Assembly: GCA_022842225.1 (NCBI GenBank) | Contig: JALHPX010000124.1 | Location: 1 to 8,211 of the forward strand | Source of the DNA: a bacterium | Lineage (GTDB): Bacteria > Bdellovibrionota > FAC87 > UBA2466 | Direction of reading: 5' to 3' | Length of the DNA stretch: 8,211 nucleotides | Position numbers and translations under genes: made by a program | Part shown: positions 1-5,840 of the stretch, in pieces | How the letters are laid out: each line of letters starts with the position of its first letter | How positions within the stretch are numbered: position 1 is the first letter of the stretch | Notes under the pieces: generated by a model | What the model was told of the DNA's origin: nothing | What the model saw: only the letters and a program-made list of their open reading frames with translations | Database searches by the model: none

Positions 1-87
1 AAGCCTAAAGAAGAAGGCGACCATGCAGGCCACGGCCACGGCGGCGGCGGCATGGGAGGAATGGGCGGCATGGGCGGAATGATGTAA
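1..87 (+). CDS. groEL: GroEL chaperonin, C-terminal end only (partial)
   Basis: Only the last 28 codons are present, read in frame 1 from the first base to TAA at 85-87. The peptide starts KPKEEGDHAGHGHGGGG and finishes with repeated Gly-Gly-Met units and a final Met-Met. A Gly/Met repeat tail is the hallmark of bacterial GroEL, where the flexible tails project into the folding chamber. The slightly His-rich stretch (three His within seven residues) just before the GGM repeats is not part of the classic tail. A strong terminator follows 38 bases after the stop, so this should be the end of the groESL operon. The identification rests on the tail alone, but this tail is very characteristic. Confidence 0.9.
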   Translation, partial: KPKEEGDHAGHGHGGGGMGGMGGMGGMM

Positions 88-125
88 TCATTTCGGTTCG
101 TGAGCTTTTTCTTAAAAAGTTCTAG

Positions 126-157
126 CGGGAGACCCCACAAAGGGTCTCCCGTTTTTT
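126..157 (+). terminator. Rho-independent terminator of groEL
   Basis: A perfect 10-bp stem, CGGGAGACCC at 126-135 and GGGTCTCCCG at 142-151, closes a 6-base loop (CACAAA) and is followed at once by six T (152-157). It lies 38 bases after the groEL stop and 29 bases before the next ATG. The T run is only on the + strand side, so it acts in the groEL direction. The next gene therefore needs its own promoter or read-through. Confidence 0.95.
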
Positions 158-186
158 ATTGAAATGCGCGTTTTGAAGTAGGAACC

Positions 187-888
187 ATGACAGATACGAA
201 AGATCCAAAAAGCACCCCGAAAGCGATAGTGGGTACGGCTGACAATATGCGAGCAGTCTATGATCGCTTCGCCACTCACGGCGCCAACGCCGAAAGTCTG
301 GGTTCCGCTTCTGAAATTGATTCTGCAGCAAGCAGAATTAGAAACTTCTTCGTTGCGCTGCCCAAAGGCGCACGCGTTTTGGATGTAGGCCCTGGCCGCG
401 GCGACGAAAGCGTCATGGCCCAGGCACTGGGATTGGAAGTTACCGGCTTGGAGCTGAGCGAGAAAATGCAGCAGCTCTATAAGCGCAATGTGCCCAAAGC
501 CGCCACGATCCTGGGCGATATGACCGCTATCGACGATAAATTCGCCCAGGCCTTCGACGCGGTTTTCTGCTCATTTTCATTTTTACACCTTCCGCGCGAG
601 AAGGGGATTTTGGCACTGGGCCAATTTGCGAAAGTGCTGAAGCCATCGGGAAAGCTTTTTTTGCTGACGCTGATTGGTGAGGGCGTGGGAGATATGAATT
701 CCGGGCGGGACTTTCTTGCCGAAGCCGGGATCGAATCCTGGTACTTCTATCATTGGAAATTGGAAGATCTCATCGCGCAGCTTGAAAAACTAAAGTTTCA
801 AATCACTAAACAAGAAGTTTTTCAGCCCATCCCCGGAAGGCCCGCGGCAGTTGCCATCGAGGCTAGTTTCGGGACAAGAGCGCGATAG
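187..888 (+). CDS. Class I SAM-dependent methyltransferase
   Basis: The 233-residue protein is probably a soluble cytoplasmic methyltransferase of the Rossmann-fold class I (Methyltransf_11/25-like) type. Motif I is VLDVGPGRG (residues 64-72), the glycine-rich SAM-binding loop. It is followed by the acidic residue at the end of strand 2 (GLEL, E89), GDM (110-112) at the adenine contact position, and DAVFCSFSFLHL (124-135) as motif IV plus the following helix start. The post-motif segment LKPSGKLFLL (151-160) matches the usual strand 5 hairpin. The substrate cannot be told: the N-terminal 50 residues and the C-terminal part show no diagnostic motif. The ATG has AGGA three to four bases upstream. 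It sits directly after the groEL terminator with only 29 bases for a promoter, and its 3' end overlaps the opposing SLBB gene by 26 bp. Confidence 0.88.
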   Translation: MTDTKDPKSTPKAIVGTADNMRAVYDRFATHGANAESLGSASEIDSAASRIRNFFVALPKGARVLDVGPGRGDESVMAQALGLEVTGLELSEKMQQLYKRNVPKAATILGDMTAIDDKFAQAFDAVFCSFSFLHLPREKGILALGQFAKVLKPSGKLFLLTLIGEGVGDMNSGRDFLAEAGIESWYFYHWKLEDLIAQLEKLKFQITKQEVFQPIPGRPAAVAIEASFGTRAR

Positions 889-1366
889 AAAGCACGAGAC
901 TTGAGAGCGACGTGAACATGCCGGCGAAGAACATGAATTCTTGGTAATCCCGGCGCCAGTTATGGGGGACGTTGATAACGTCGCCGTCTTTCAATCGAGG
1001 AATGACCTGCCCTTCCTCGATCATTGCCTCTAAATCCACTTCGATAATTTCCTTCACGCCGCGCCGACGAATGGTAATCCCATTGAGATCGGTTTGGTCG
1101 TTGTACCCACCCGCGTAGAGCAAAGCGAAGAGTAAGTCGGTGCCTTCAGGCACGTAGTGAATTCCCTGCTGGGGAATGGCGCCAAAGATCATCGTGCGGA
1201 TGAGGATTTTTCCGTATCCCTGCCCGTGGACAAATTCCCCACTGCCAGTGGTATGCGAAGGGCTGATCTGAGCAAATTCATCGTCGACGGATTCGGCATA
1301 CAACGCCGGGGGAAAAGCTGCCATTAACGCCATTGCACAGCAAAGCAGCCTTTGAAGCGGTCCCAT
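863..1366 (-). CDS. Small secreted SLBB-domain protein (polysaccharide-export-like)
   Basis: From the ATG at 1366 the product has 167 residues. Residues 1-24 form a signal peptide (hydrophobic core LLCCAMALMAAF, likely cleavage after ALYA). Residues about 57-135 resemble one SLBB domain: FGAIPQQGIHYVPEG, LLYAGGYND, then IEVDLEAMIEEGQ and PRLKDGDVINVP, as in outer-membrane polysaccharide export proteins of the Wza/OtnA family. A hydrophobic segment (about 143-164) ends the protein. The Poly_export domain that normally precedes SLBB is missing, so it is not a complete Wza. The frame can be extended upstream to a TTG at 1405 or an ATG at 1384, but the predicted transcription start near 1398 excludes the TTG. 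Only the 1366 ATG has a purine-rich SD (GGGGG, four bases before). It lies downstream of pepA on the same strand with its own promoter. Its role in capsule or envelope export is inferred from the domain only. Confidence 0.72.
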   Translation of the reverse strand: MGPLQRLLCCAMALMAAFPPALYAESVDDEFAQISPSHTTGSGEFVHGQGYGKILIRTMIFGAIPQQGIHYVPEGTDLLFALLYAGGYNDQTDLNGITIRRRGVKEIIEVDLEAMIEEGQVIPRLKDGDVINVPHNWRRDYQEFMFFAGMFTSLSSLVLSIALLSRN

Positions 1367-1385
1367 TTTTCCCCCGATTCCCATG

Positions 1386-1406
1386 ATTGATTCTAAGCAA
1401 ATCAAT
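1386..1406. repeat. Inverted repeat overlapping the SLBB-gene promoter
   Basis: ATTGATT (1386-1392) and AATCAAT (1400-1406) form a perfect 7-bp inverted repeat with a 7-base spacer. It overlaps the last bases of the -10 element and the predicted start site. This position suits an operator for a dimeric repressor, but it is A/T-rich and short, so chance is possible. Confidence 0.35.
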
Positions 1407-1413
1407 TATAGCA
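1405..1413 (-). promoter_or_regulatory. Extended -10 promoter of the SLBB gene
   Basis: On the minus strand the sequence TGCTATAAT (1413 down to 1405) is a perfect extended -10 element. There is no good -35 hexamer about 17 bases upstream, which is usual for extended -10 promoters. Transcription would start near 1398, about 32 bases before the chosen ATG at 1366. The element lies in the 77-base gap after the pepA stop, so the SLBB gene can be expressed independently of pepA. Confidence 0.6.
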
Positions 1414-1443
1414 ATGAAGGACTGCCTCGGCCTACTTCTTCAC

Positions 1444-2985
1444 TTACTTCTTCTGATCCTGCAAGGGCTGCCAGGTTTCGAGCAAATGAGTCAGGCAACG
1501 AATCATTGCGCCCGATGCGCCCTTGGGAGGATTGTAATTGAGGTCAGACTTATTATTCGCCGTTCCGGCAATATCGCAGTGCACCCAAGGAATCGACTTA
1601 TCCACGAAGAACTTGATGAATATGCCTCCCTTGGAGGACCCTGCTTCACGATTACCCGCGTTACGAATATCGGCGTAAGGAGTTTTGAGATCTTCTTCGT
1701 ATTCATCAAAGAGAGGCAATTCCCAAACTTTCTCGCCCGTGTAGCTCGCGGCTGTTTTGATGCGGCTAATGAGAGCCGCACTGTTGCCCATGATGCCGGT
1801 TGCGGCATTTCCCAACGCCACGATGACAGCACCGGTCAATGTCGCCACATCGATCATGGCCTGAGGCTTTTGCTTTTGCGCGTAGGTGATGACATCCGCC
1901 AAAACCAAACGGCCTTCCGCATCGGTATTGGTGATCTCAATCGTCTTGCCACTGGAGCTCACTACCACGTCCGCTGGACGCTGAGCTTTGCCGCTCGGCA
2001 TGTTTTCTACGGCGCCAATAAAACCCGTCACGTTGAGGGGAATTTCTAAGTCCGCGATCGCCTGCATCACGCCCGCAACAGTTCCGGCACCCATCATGTC
2101 GAACTTCATATCGTCCATGCCGGCTGCGGGCTTGATGGAGATACCACCCGAATCAAAAGTAACGCCCTTACCTAACAGAGCCACAGGCTTGTCGCCCTTT
2201 TTGCCACCGCGGTATTCAATTTGAATGAGTTTGGGTTCGAAGTCAGAACCTTGCGCCACACCCAAGAGCGCCCCCATTTTCTCGCGCTCCATTTGGCTTT
2301 GTCCCAAGACGGTGACTTTTAGCTTACGCCCCTTGGCCATTTGAGTGACCAAAGTGGCCATGCCTGCGGGATTTAAAATATTGGGTGGCTTATCTCCGAG
2401 TGAACGGGCGAAGTTAATCGCTTCCGCAATCGCCTGGCCGCGGTCGACCACTTCTTTAAGCGGCGAGTTTTTCGCACCCAGCAGATCTAATTTCTTCGGA
2501 TAAAAAGCTTCTTTGGAAGCAGGCTTGGTGAAAACGTATTCGTAACTTGCAAGCCAATAGCCTTCGCAAAATGCCTGCAAATAATAGGGCTGCTCCTGCG
2601 GTGGTACACCGGCGAGTAAGCTATCGATACGAACGCTTGCGGATTCGAGCTTTTCTTTTTTCTGACACTTAAAAACCGAGGCGCCTAATTGACGGGCAAC
2701 GTCTGCCGAAAATTTTTCGCTGGATCCTGCACCCACCAGCATCACACACGGCCAGCCGGCAAAACCATAAAAGCGCAAAACGCTTAGCTCATTCTTTTTG
2801 CCTGCAAAATGGTGAGAAGAGGTCAGGCGATGCGCGAGTTCGTCGATTTCCTTGCTACGGCCGCCCAGGTATTTTGGACCCGAAGCACCTTTGTTATCTG
2901 CGTCCGCTGCAAACCAAACTAAGACGACAGCGCTCGTATTCGCTTCGTCACTTTTGGTCGCTAAATCGATTTTAGGTGTCGGCAC
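1444..2985 (-). CDS. pepA: Leucyl aminopeptidase (M17 family)
   Basis: This is a cytosolic, two-metal, hexameric-type aminopeptidase that removes N-terminal residues from peptides. With the GTG start at 2985 the protein has 513 residues, close to E. coli PepA (503). The N-terminal half is the variable macro-like domain, and the C-terminal half is the catalytic domain. Metal ligands and catalytic residues are all present: GKGVTFDSGG gives K273 and D278, SIKP gives K285, MKFDMMGAGT gives D296, and the M17 signature NTDAEGRL gives D355, E357 and R359. Each is offset by the same three residues from the E. coli positions. The frame is open to a TTG at 3009, but the GTG at 2985 has GGAGG five bases upstream and is the better start. 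That SD lies in a perfect hairpin (2986-3009). It lies 61 bases downstream of the small membrane protein gene and may be cotranscribed with it. Confidence 0.96.
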   Translation of the reverse strand: MPTPKIDLATKSDEANTSAVVLVWFAADADNKGASGPKYLGGRSKEIDELAHRLTSSHHFAGKKNELSVLRFYGFAGWPCVMLVGAGSSEKFSADVARQLGASVFKCQKKEKLESASVRIDSLLAGVPPQEQPYYLQAFCEGYWLASYEYVFTKPASKEAFYPKKLDLLGAKNSPLKEVVDRGQAIAEAINFARSLGDKPPNILNPAGMATLVTQMAKGRKLKVTVLGQSQMEREKMGALLGVAQGSDFEPKLIQIEYRGGKKGDKPVALLGKGVTFDSGGISIKPAAGMDDMKFDMMGAGTVAGVMQAIADLEIPLNVTGFIGAVENMPSGKAQRPADVVVSSSGKTIEITNTDAEGRLVLADVITYAQKQKPQAMIDVATLTGAVIVALGNAATGIMGNSAALISRIKTAASYTGEKVWELPLFDEYEEDLKTPYADIRNAGNREAGSSKGGIFIKFFVDKSIPWVHCDIAGTANNKSDLNYNPPKGASGAMIRCLTHLLETWQPLQDQKK

Positions 2986-3009
2986 TTGAACCTCCAAAAA
3001 GAGGTTCAA
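2986..3009 (-). promoter_or_regulatory. Hairpin covering the pepA Shine-Dalgarno sequence
   Basis: In the pepA mRNA, UUGAACCUC (3009-3001) can pair perfectly over 9 bp with GAGGUUCAA (2994-2986) around the loop UUUUUG (3000-2995). The second arm holds most of the SD GGAGG (2995-2991) and ends at the base before the GTG start (2985-2983). When folded, the ribosome binding site would be hidden, so the element could lower or condition translation, for example by temperature or coupling to upstream translation. The pairing is visible; the regulatory role is inference. Confidence 0.6.
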
Positions 3010-3046
3010 AAATTAAAGGAAACCTGACCTAATGACAACGCTTGAT

Positions 3047-3526
3047 TTAGTTCTGGCGGACGGGGAGCAAAAGGACAGAATGGCCGAAGGGTGAAGGCGT
3101 ATAAGAGCCTTTGCGGAAAGCAGCTTCAAAAAATTTTGCTTCGCTTTCGCGGTAGAAAGTCAGGTGATTGAGATGGTCAAATTGGAACGTCTTCCAGTTT
3201 AAAGTAAATGAGCCGGCACGGTCCTGCATCCACAGCGTTTCGAGCGAAGCGCCGTTTACCGAAGTTCCTTCTTCCAGGCCAAGCTCTCGACGGGCAAAAG
3301 AGAGTGCATCTTTTAAATCGCCATATGATGCCGACTCATAGCGGCCATCTTGCGACCAAAAAACCATATATTGTTTGCCGTTTTTAATGAGAAACGCATG
3401 GCTGGCAGGTCCGGCAGCAAATCGAAGGAAAGCAACGAGCAGAACTTCGACCGCAATGAGGCCGACGAGAATGCCCCAGCGGACACTCCCTTTAGACAGC
3501 ACGGATTTTAGTTTCTGCTTGCTCAT
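3047..3526 (-). CDS. Small single-pass membrane protein, function unknown
   Basis: I do not recognise this family. From the ATG at 3526 the product has 159 residues. It has a short basic N-terminus (SKQKLKSVLSKGSVR), one membrane helix at about 17-35 (WGILVGLIAVEVLLVAFL), then a mostly soluble domain of about 120 residues, predicted outside the cytoplasm by the positive-inside rule. The soluble part is rich in aromatic residues (YMVFWSQDGRY, FTLNWKTFQFDHLNHLTFY) and has one amphipathic helix (DLKDALSFARRELGLEE). The frame extends upstream to 3580, but the extra residues look non-native. The ATG at 3526 has AGAGG four bases upstream. It probably starts the transcript that continues into pepA. 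No catalytic motif is evident. Confidence 0.7.
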   Translation of the reverse strand: MSKQKLKSVLSKGSVRWGILVGLIAVEVLLVAFLRFAAGPASHAFLIKNGKQYMVFWSQDGRYESASYGDLKDALSFARRELGLEEGTSVNGASLETLWMQDRAGSFTLNWKTFQFDHLNHLTFYRESEAKFFEAAFRKGSYTPSPFGHSVLLLPVRQN

Positions 3527-3672
3527 CCATCCTCTAGTAGAGCAAAGCCAATGCCATGGGTGAGCCAAGAAAATTCCCATACAAATTCAGGTGCTTACAC
3601 TAATGCTGGCCGCCGGTTTGTCAGCGCCTAAACGACCAATTGCGCGTCGACTGAATACCCCTTAGACATTGC

Positions 3673-3770
3673 GCAGACAGCAAGTGTGCGCGAGCGAGCT
3701 CGAAAGAGCCGGGCACACTCCTTGCTTTATCGCCCGCGTCTGCTGCCCAAGTCGGGCAGCGGCGAGTTTT
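3673..3770 (+). ncRNA. Candidate structured RNA or leader of the lipoprotein gene
   Basis: A run of 17 consecutive bases (3673-3689) can pair with downstream bases in three stacked helices. GCAGAC (3673-3678) pairs with 3738-3743, AGCAAG (3679-3684) with 3721-3726, and TGTGC (3685-3689) with 3713-3717. Two bulges, of 3 and 11 bases, lie on the 3' side only. The inner part holds GCTC-GAAA-GAGC (3698-3709), a GNRA-type tetraloop hairpin. A second hairpin, GCTGCCC/GGGCAGC (3742-3748/3754-3760), extended by TCGCC/GGCGA (3730-3734/3761-3765), is followed by G and TTTT, like a weak terminator. A poor promoter-like pair (TTGCGC at 3640, TAGACA at 3663) would start transcription near 3675. It could be a small RNA or a 5' regulatory leader ending six bases before the lipoprotein SD. 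It matches no RNA family I know. Confidence 0.4.
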
Positions 3771-3787
3771 CATTTTAGGAGTACGTA

Positions 3788-4411
3788 ATGAAGTTCGGAC
3801 ACAGACATGCTTGGTTTTTTGCTTTGGCTGCGCTGGTGCTAGCGGCGTGCGGATCGACCACCGATTTCGCCCCAGAAACGCTTCCTGTTACCGCGATTGT
3901 GGACATGAGTAGCGTGCCCACTGGAAACTATAAAATCGCGCGCGTTCAAACCACTTCGGTGATTGCAGCCAAATCGGTCAAAGCAAACTTCAATCACGCT
4001 TTGAAAACGGTCGGTGACCCGGAGAAAGGCGACGATACTCAATTCAATATCGAATCGTCGGAAGAATCGCTCCAAGTCTCCGCCGAAATTAATCTCCCAT
4101 TCTCCATGGAAGCCAAAGACGGAAAGCTTAGTTTCACCGACAAGCACTATTACTGGAACTATGTGCGCGGCGATAAATCTTGGCAGTGGTATTCCTCCGG
4201 AAGCGAATCCACCAAAGGCGCGCCCGTGTCTGCCCTTTTCGAAACAGGCACCCGCGAGTCTGAGCAAACTCCGGTGTATCGCGTTGGCGATACCGCACGT
4301 GCATCGATTCGTGTGGAAGGCGATAAGGTAAAAGTTTTCGTCGAAGTGAAATCGGAAACGGAGTACGGCGATGTGCTCACGATCGTCGTGCTGACTTACC
4401 AAAAGGTCTGA
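3788..4411 (+). CDS. Orphan lipoprotein, function unknown
   Basis: The 207-residue product starts with a lipoprotein signal: basic KFGHRH, hydrophobic core WFFALAALVL and lipobox LAAC with the acylated Cys at 21. Gly follows at +2, so there is no Asp retention signal and outer-membrane sorting is expected. The mature part has no membrane segment and is hydrophilic, with alternating beta-like stretches (SEESLQVSAEINLPFSM, DKVKVFVEVKSE) and an aromatic patch HYYWNYVRGDKSWQWYSSG. I do not recognise a family. It may be a beta-rich envelope protein. The SD AGGAG (3777-3781) is six bases from the ATG. A candidate structured leader lies upstream and a long terminator downstream, so it is a single-gene unit. 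Confidence 0.82.
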   Translation: MKFGHRHAWFFALAALVLAACGSTTDFAPETLPVTAIVDMSSVPTGNYKIARVQTTSVIAAKSVKANFNHALKTVGDPEKGDDTQFNIESSEESLQVSAEINLPFSMEAKDGKLSFTDKHYYWNYVRGDKSWQWYSSGSESTKGAPVSALFETGTRESEQTPVYRVGDTARASIRVEGDKVKVFVEVKSETEYGDVLTIVVLTYQKV

Positions 4412-4479
4412 TGACGGGTGGGACTGGTTCCAAACCGAAAAAATTAGACGCTCGTAAGTATTTAATATTATGCATGAAT

Positions 4480-4538
4480 CGGAGGCGCTCCGACGAAGGT
4501 TCCAATTTGGAACTTTCGCCGAGCGCCTTCCGCTTTTT
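4480..4538 (+). terminator. Long-stem terminator of the lipoprotein gene
   Basis: The outer stem CGGA-GGCGCTC (4480-4490) pairs with GAGCGCC-T-TCCG (4521-4532) with one bulged T. After a small internal loop, an inner stem of 11 bp (CGAAGGTTCCA with TGGAACTTTCG, one G-T pair) closes the 3-base loop ATT. The sequence C-TTTTT follows. It begins 69 bases after the lipoprotein stop and isolates that gene from the pilus operon. Confidence 0.85.
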
Positions 4539-4713
4539 GATTCTCTGCGTCACTTCGATTTTGAGTTCAGAAAAAAAACCTCGTCGTGAAAAAGTTTGGC
4601 ACCGTGATTGCACATAGGAAAGGCAAGACAAGCGAAGTAGAAGAACTCAAAGTTGGAAGTAAGTAGTACGAGTACCCCTTCTGCCCAAACTGGTCCCCCA
4701 AAAAAAGCTTAGC

Positions 4714-4814
4714 CGTTGAGGGCGAGGTTAATTGGAGCTGCGAAGCCTTCCCAATTCCATTCAACCCCCCAAAACCTGTTGCCGATGGTTAGCAGCTTCG
4801 GCCTCCCCTCAACG
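4714..4814 (+). ncRNA. Candidate three-way-junction RNA fold
   Basis: CGTTGAGG (4714-4721) pairs perfectly with CCTCAACG (4807-4814), and GAGG (4724-4727) continues the helix with CCTC (4802-4805). Inside are two hairpins: AATTGG/CCAATT (4730-4735/4751-4756) and GCCGA/TCGGC (4781-4785/4798-4802), the last sharing one base with the closing helix. This resembles a three-way junction in the pilG leader or a small RNA. No U-run follows, so it is not a terminator, and it matches no riboswitch that I recognise. Confidence 0.25.
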
Positions 4815-4856
4815 ACTGATCCCTCCTCTTCAGTTACCTAATCGATTACACTTAGT

Positions 4857-4880
4857 ACGAATTCTCTAAAAACAATTCGT
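4857..4880. repeat. Inverted repeat just upstream of the pilG-like start
   Basis: ACGAATT (4857-4863) and AATTCGT (4874-4880) form a perfect 7-bp inverted repeat with a 10-base spacer that ends four bases before the ATG at 4885. It may be an operator or a hairpin controlling initiation, since this start lacks a visible SD. Confidence 0.35.
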
Positions 4881-4884
4881 CCCT

Positions 4885-5832
4885 ATGAAAAATTGGAAAA
4901 AGCTTGGCGAAGGACCCATCGCGTTGGCGCTCTTTAGTGCTTTTTTTTCGAAGTACTATCTGGATAATCACCAGATCGCTGCGCAACGGCCCAGCCCGCG
5001 TGTCACCCGCGCCTCTGCCGATTTTCAAGCAAACTCGCTCCGGCGTTTTCACTTCGGCTTCCAGCACGCGCTGGCAGACATGCTGTGGATTGAGTTGCTG
5101 CAGAAAGCGAGTCACAAGCCCTTGAGCCGCGATGAAGTGAGCTGGGAATACGCTCAGTTAAACGGCGTGATTAGTCTGGATCATAAATTTGCGCGCGCCT
5201 ATCCTTTTGGCGCGGCATTCCTCTCCGTTTTCCGACGTGACCGACTAGGCGCACAACTCATTCTGGAAAAATGGACGCGGTACGATCCCTATAATTGGCG
5301 CACGCACTACATGCTGGGCTACCACTATTTCTTCGAACAAAAAAAATACGAAGAAGCTTCCCGCTGCATGCTCAAAGCCGCCTCCTTGCCGAATGCCCCC
5401 CCGTGGCTCACCGCGCTGGGCATTCGGTTGATTAGCGAAACAGGCGCGTATTTTTCGGCTCTGCAAGTGGCAACGGATCTTTACCCATCGATTAGCGAAG
5501 AAGAAGGCAAATACCGTCTTAAAAAGCGCATCCGCAGCCTGCGTTTTACCTTGGTAAAATCAGCGTGGGAACGCGCACTCAAAAAATTTCCGATGAACCA
5601 AGGACGCAAACCAGCTTCCACCGAAGAAATCGTGCCGTTGGTAAAGGCTGAACTCTCGGAGCTGCAGACCGCGATGCAGAGCATTCACATTCATCCTGAT
5701 CTGGAAGACTTGTTCCGAGAACCCTTTCGATTTCAGTACAATCCAAAGTTGGGAAAAATCGATTTCAATCACCATTTCGACGCCAAGGAACTGACTGAGC
5801 TAGAGGACACCGGCATTTATCGAATGGAGTAA
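4885..5832 (+). CDS. pilG: TPR-like membrane-anchored protein, pilG position
   Basis: The 315-residue protein has an N-terminal hydrophobic segment (about 11-25, PIALALFSAFF) that may anchor it in the inner membrane, then an alpha-helical domain. Residues about 122-170 read like a tetratricopeptide repeat (LILEKWTRYDPYNWRTHYML then FFEQKKYEEASRCMLKAASL), with a related helix pair before it. The C-terminal third (250-280) is charged helix. It is the first gene of the operon and is followed eight bases later by the ABC ATPase. In Myxococcus xanthus, pilG-pilH-pilI-pilD stand in this order and pilGHI are needed for pilus assembly. I assign pilG from position rather than recognised homology. An in-frame TAA at 4867-4869 leaves the ATG as the only start, yet no SD precedes it. 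It may be leaderless or weakly translated. Confidence 0.75.
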   Translation: MKNWKKLGEGPIALALFSAFFSKYYLDNHQIAAQRPSPRVTRASADFQANSLRRFHFGFQHALADMLWIELLQKASHKPLSRDEVSWEYAQLNGVISLDHKFARAYPFGAAFLSVFRRDRLGAQLILEKWTRYDPYNWRTHYMLGYHYFFEQKKYEEASRCMLKAASLPNAPPWLTALGIRLISETGAYFSALQVATDLYPSISEEEGKYRLKKRIRSLRFTLVKSAWERALKKFPMNQGRKPASTEEIVPLVKAELSELQTAMQSIHIHPDLEDLFREPFRFQYNPKLGKIDFNHHFDAKELTELEDTGIYRME

Positions 5833-5840
5833 GGGATAGC

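Larger units (their letters stand above)
4540..4884. other. Gene-free stretch before the pilus operon
   Basis: No credible gene is present on either strand; the short open frames here have no good ribosome site or protein-like composition. The region holds a foldable segment (4714-4814) and a short inverted repeat (4857-4880), listed separately. The first part (4540-4709) shows only purine-rich sequence and A or C runs. The promoter of the pilus operon should lie in this stretch, but I found no convincing -35/-10 pair. Confidence 0.6.

Noticed and set aside
103..118. CTTTTT-CTT-AAAAAG inverted repeat after groEL
   Set aside because: Short A/T-only stem with a 3-base loop just before a much stronger terminator; most likely chance.
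1382..1405. Upstream starts (TTG 1405, ATG 1384) for the SLBB gene
   Set aside because: The TTG is upstream of the predicted transcription start; the ATG at 1384 has no SD and leaves a leader of only about 14 bases. The ATG at 1366 has a G-rich SD and starts a better signal peptide.
1387..2049. Long open frame on the + strand antisense to pepA
   Set aside because: It lies within pepA, which has a full set of M17 motifs on the other strand; the translation is rich in Arg, His and Cys with no domain, typical of a shadow frame.
3527..3580. N-terminal extension of the small membrane protein to 3580
   Set aside because: The extra 18 residues lack an SD at their start and break the normal N-terminus-plus-membrane-helix layout; the ATG at 3526 has AGAGG at suitable distance.
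3701..3720. Resemblance to the RNase P RNA core (GAAAG...CCGGGC)
   Set aside because: The spacing differs, the other conserved regions are missing, and there is room for only about 100 bases instead of 350-400.
3839..4402. 187-codon open frame on the - strand
   Set aside because: It is antisense to the lipoprotein gene, which has a clear SD, lipobox and terminator; the reverse product has shadow-like composition.
4411..4617. Small + strand frame starting in the ATGA at the end of the lipoprotein gene
   Set aside because: It has no SD and reads straight through the terminator hairpin at 4480-4538; the composition is not protein-like.
4714..4814. Cloverleaf-like fold as a possible tRNA
   Set aside because: No T-loop consensus, anticodon arm or acceptor stem of proper length.
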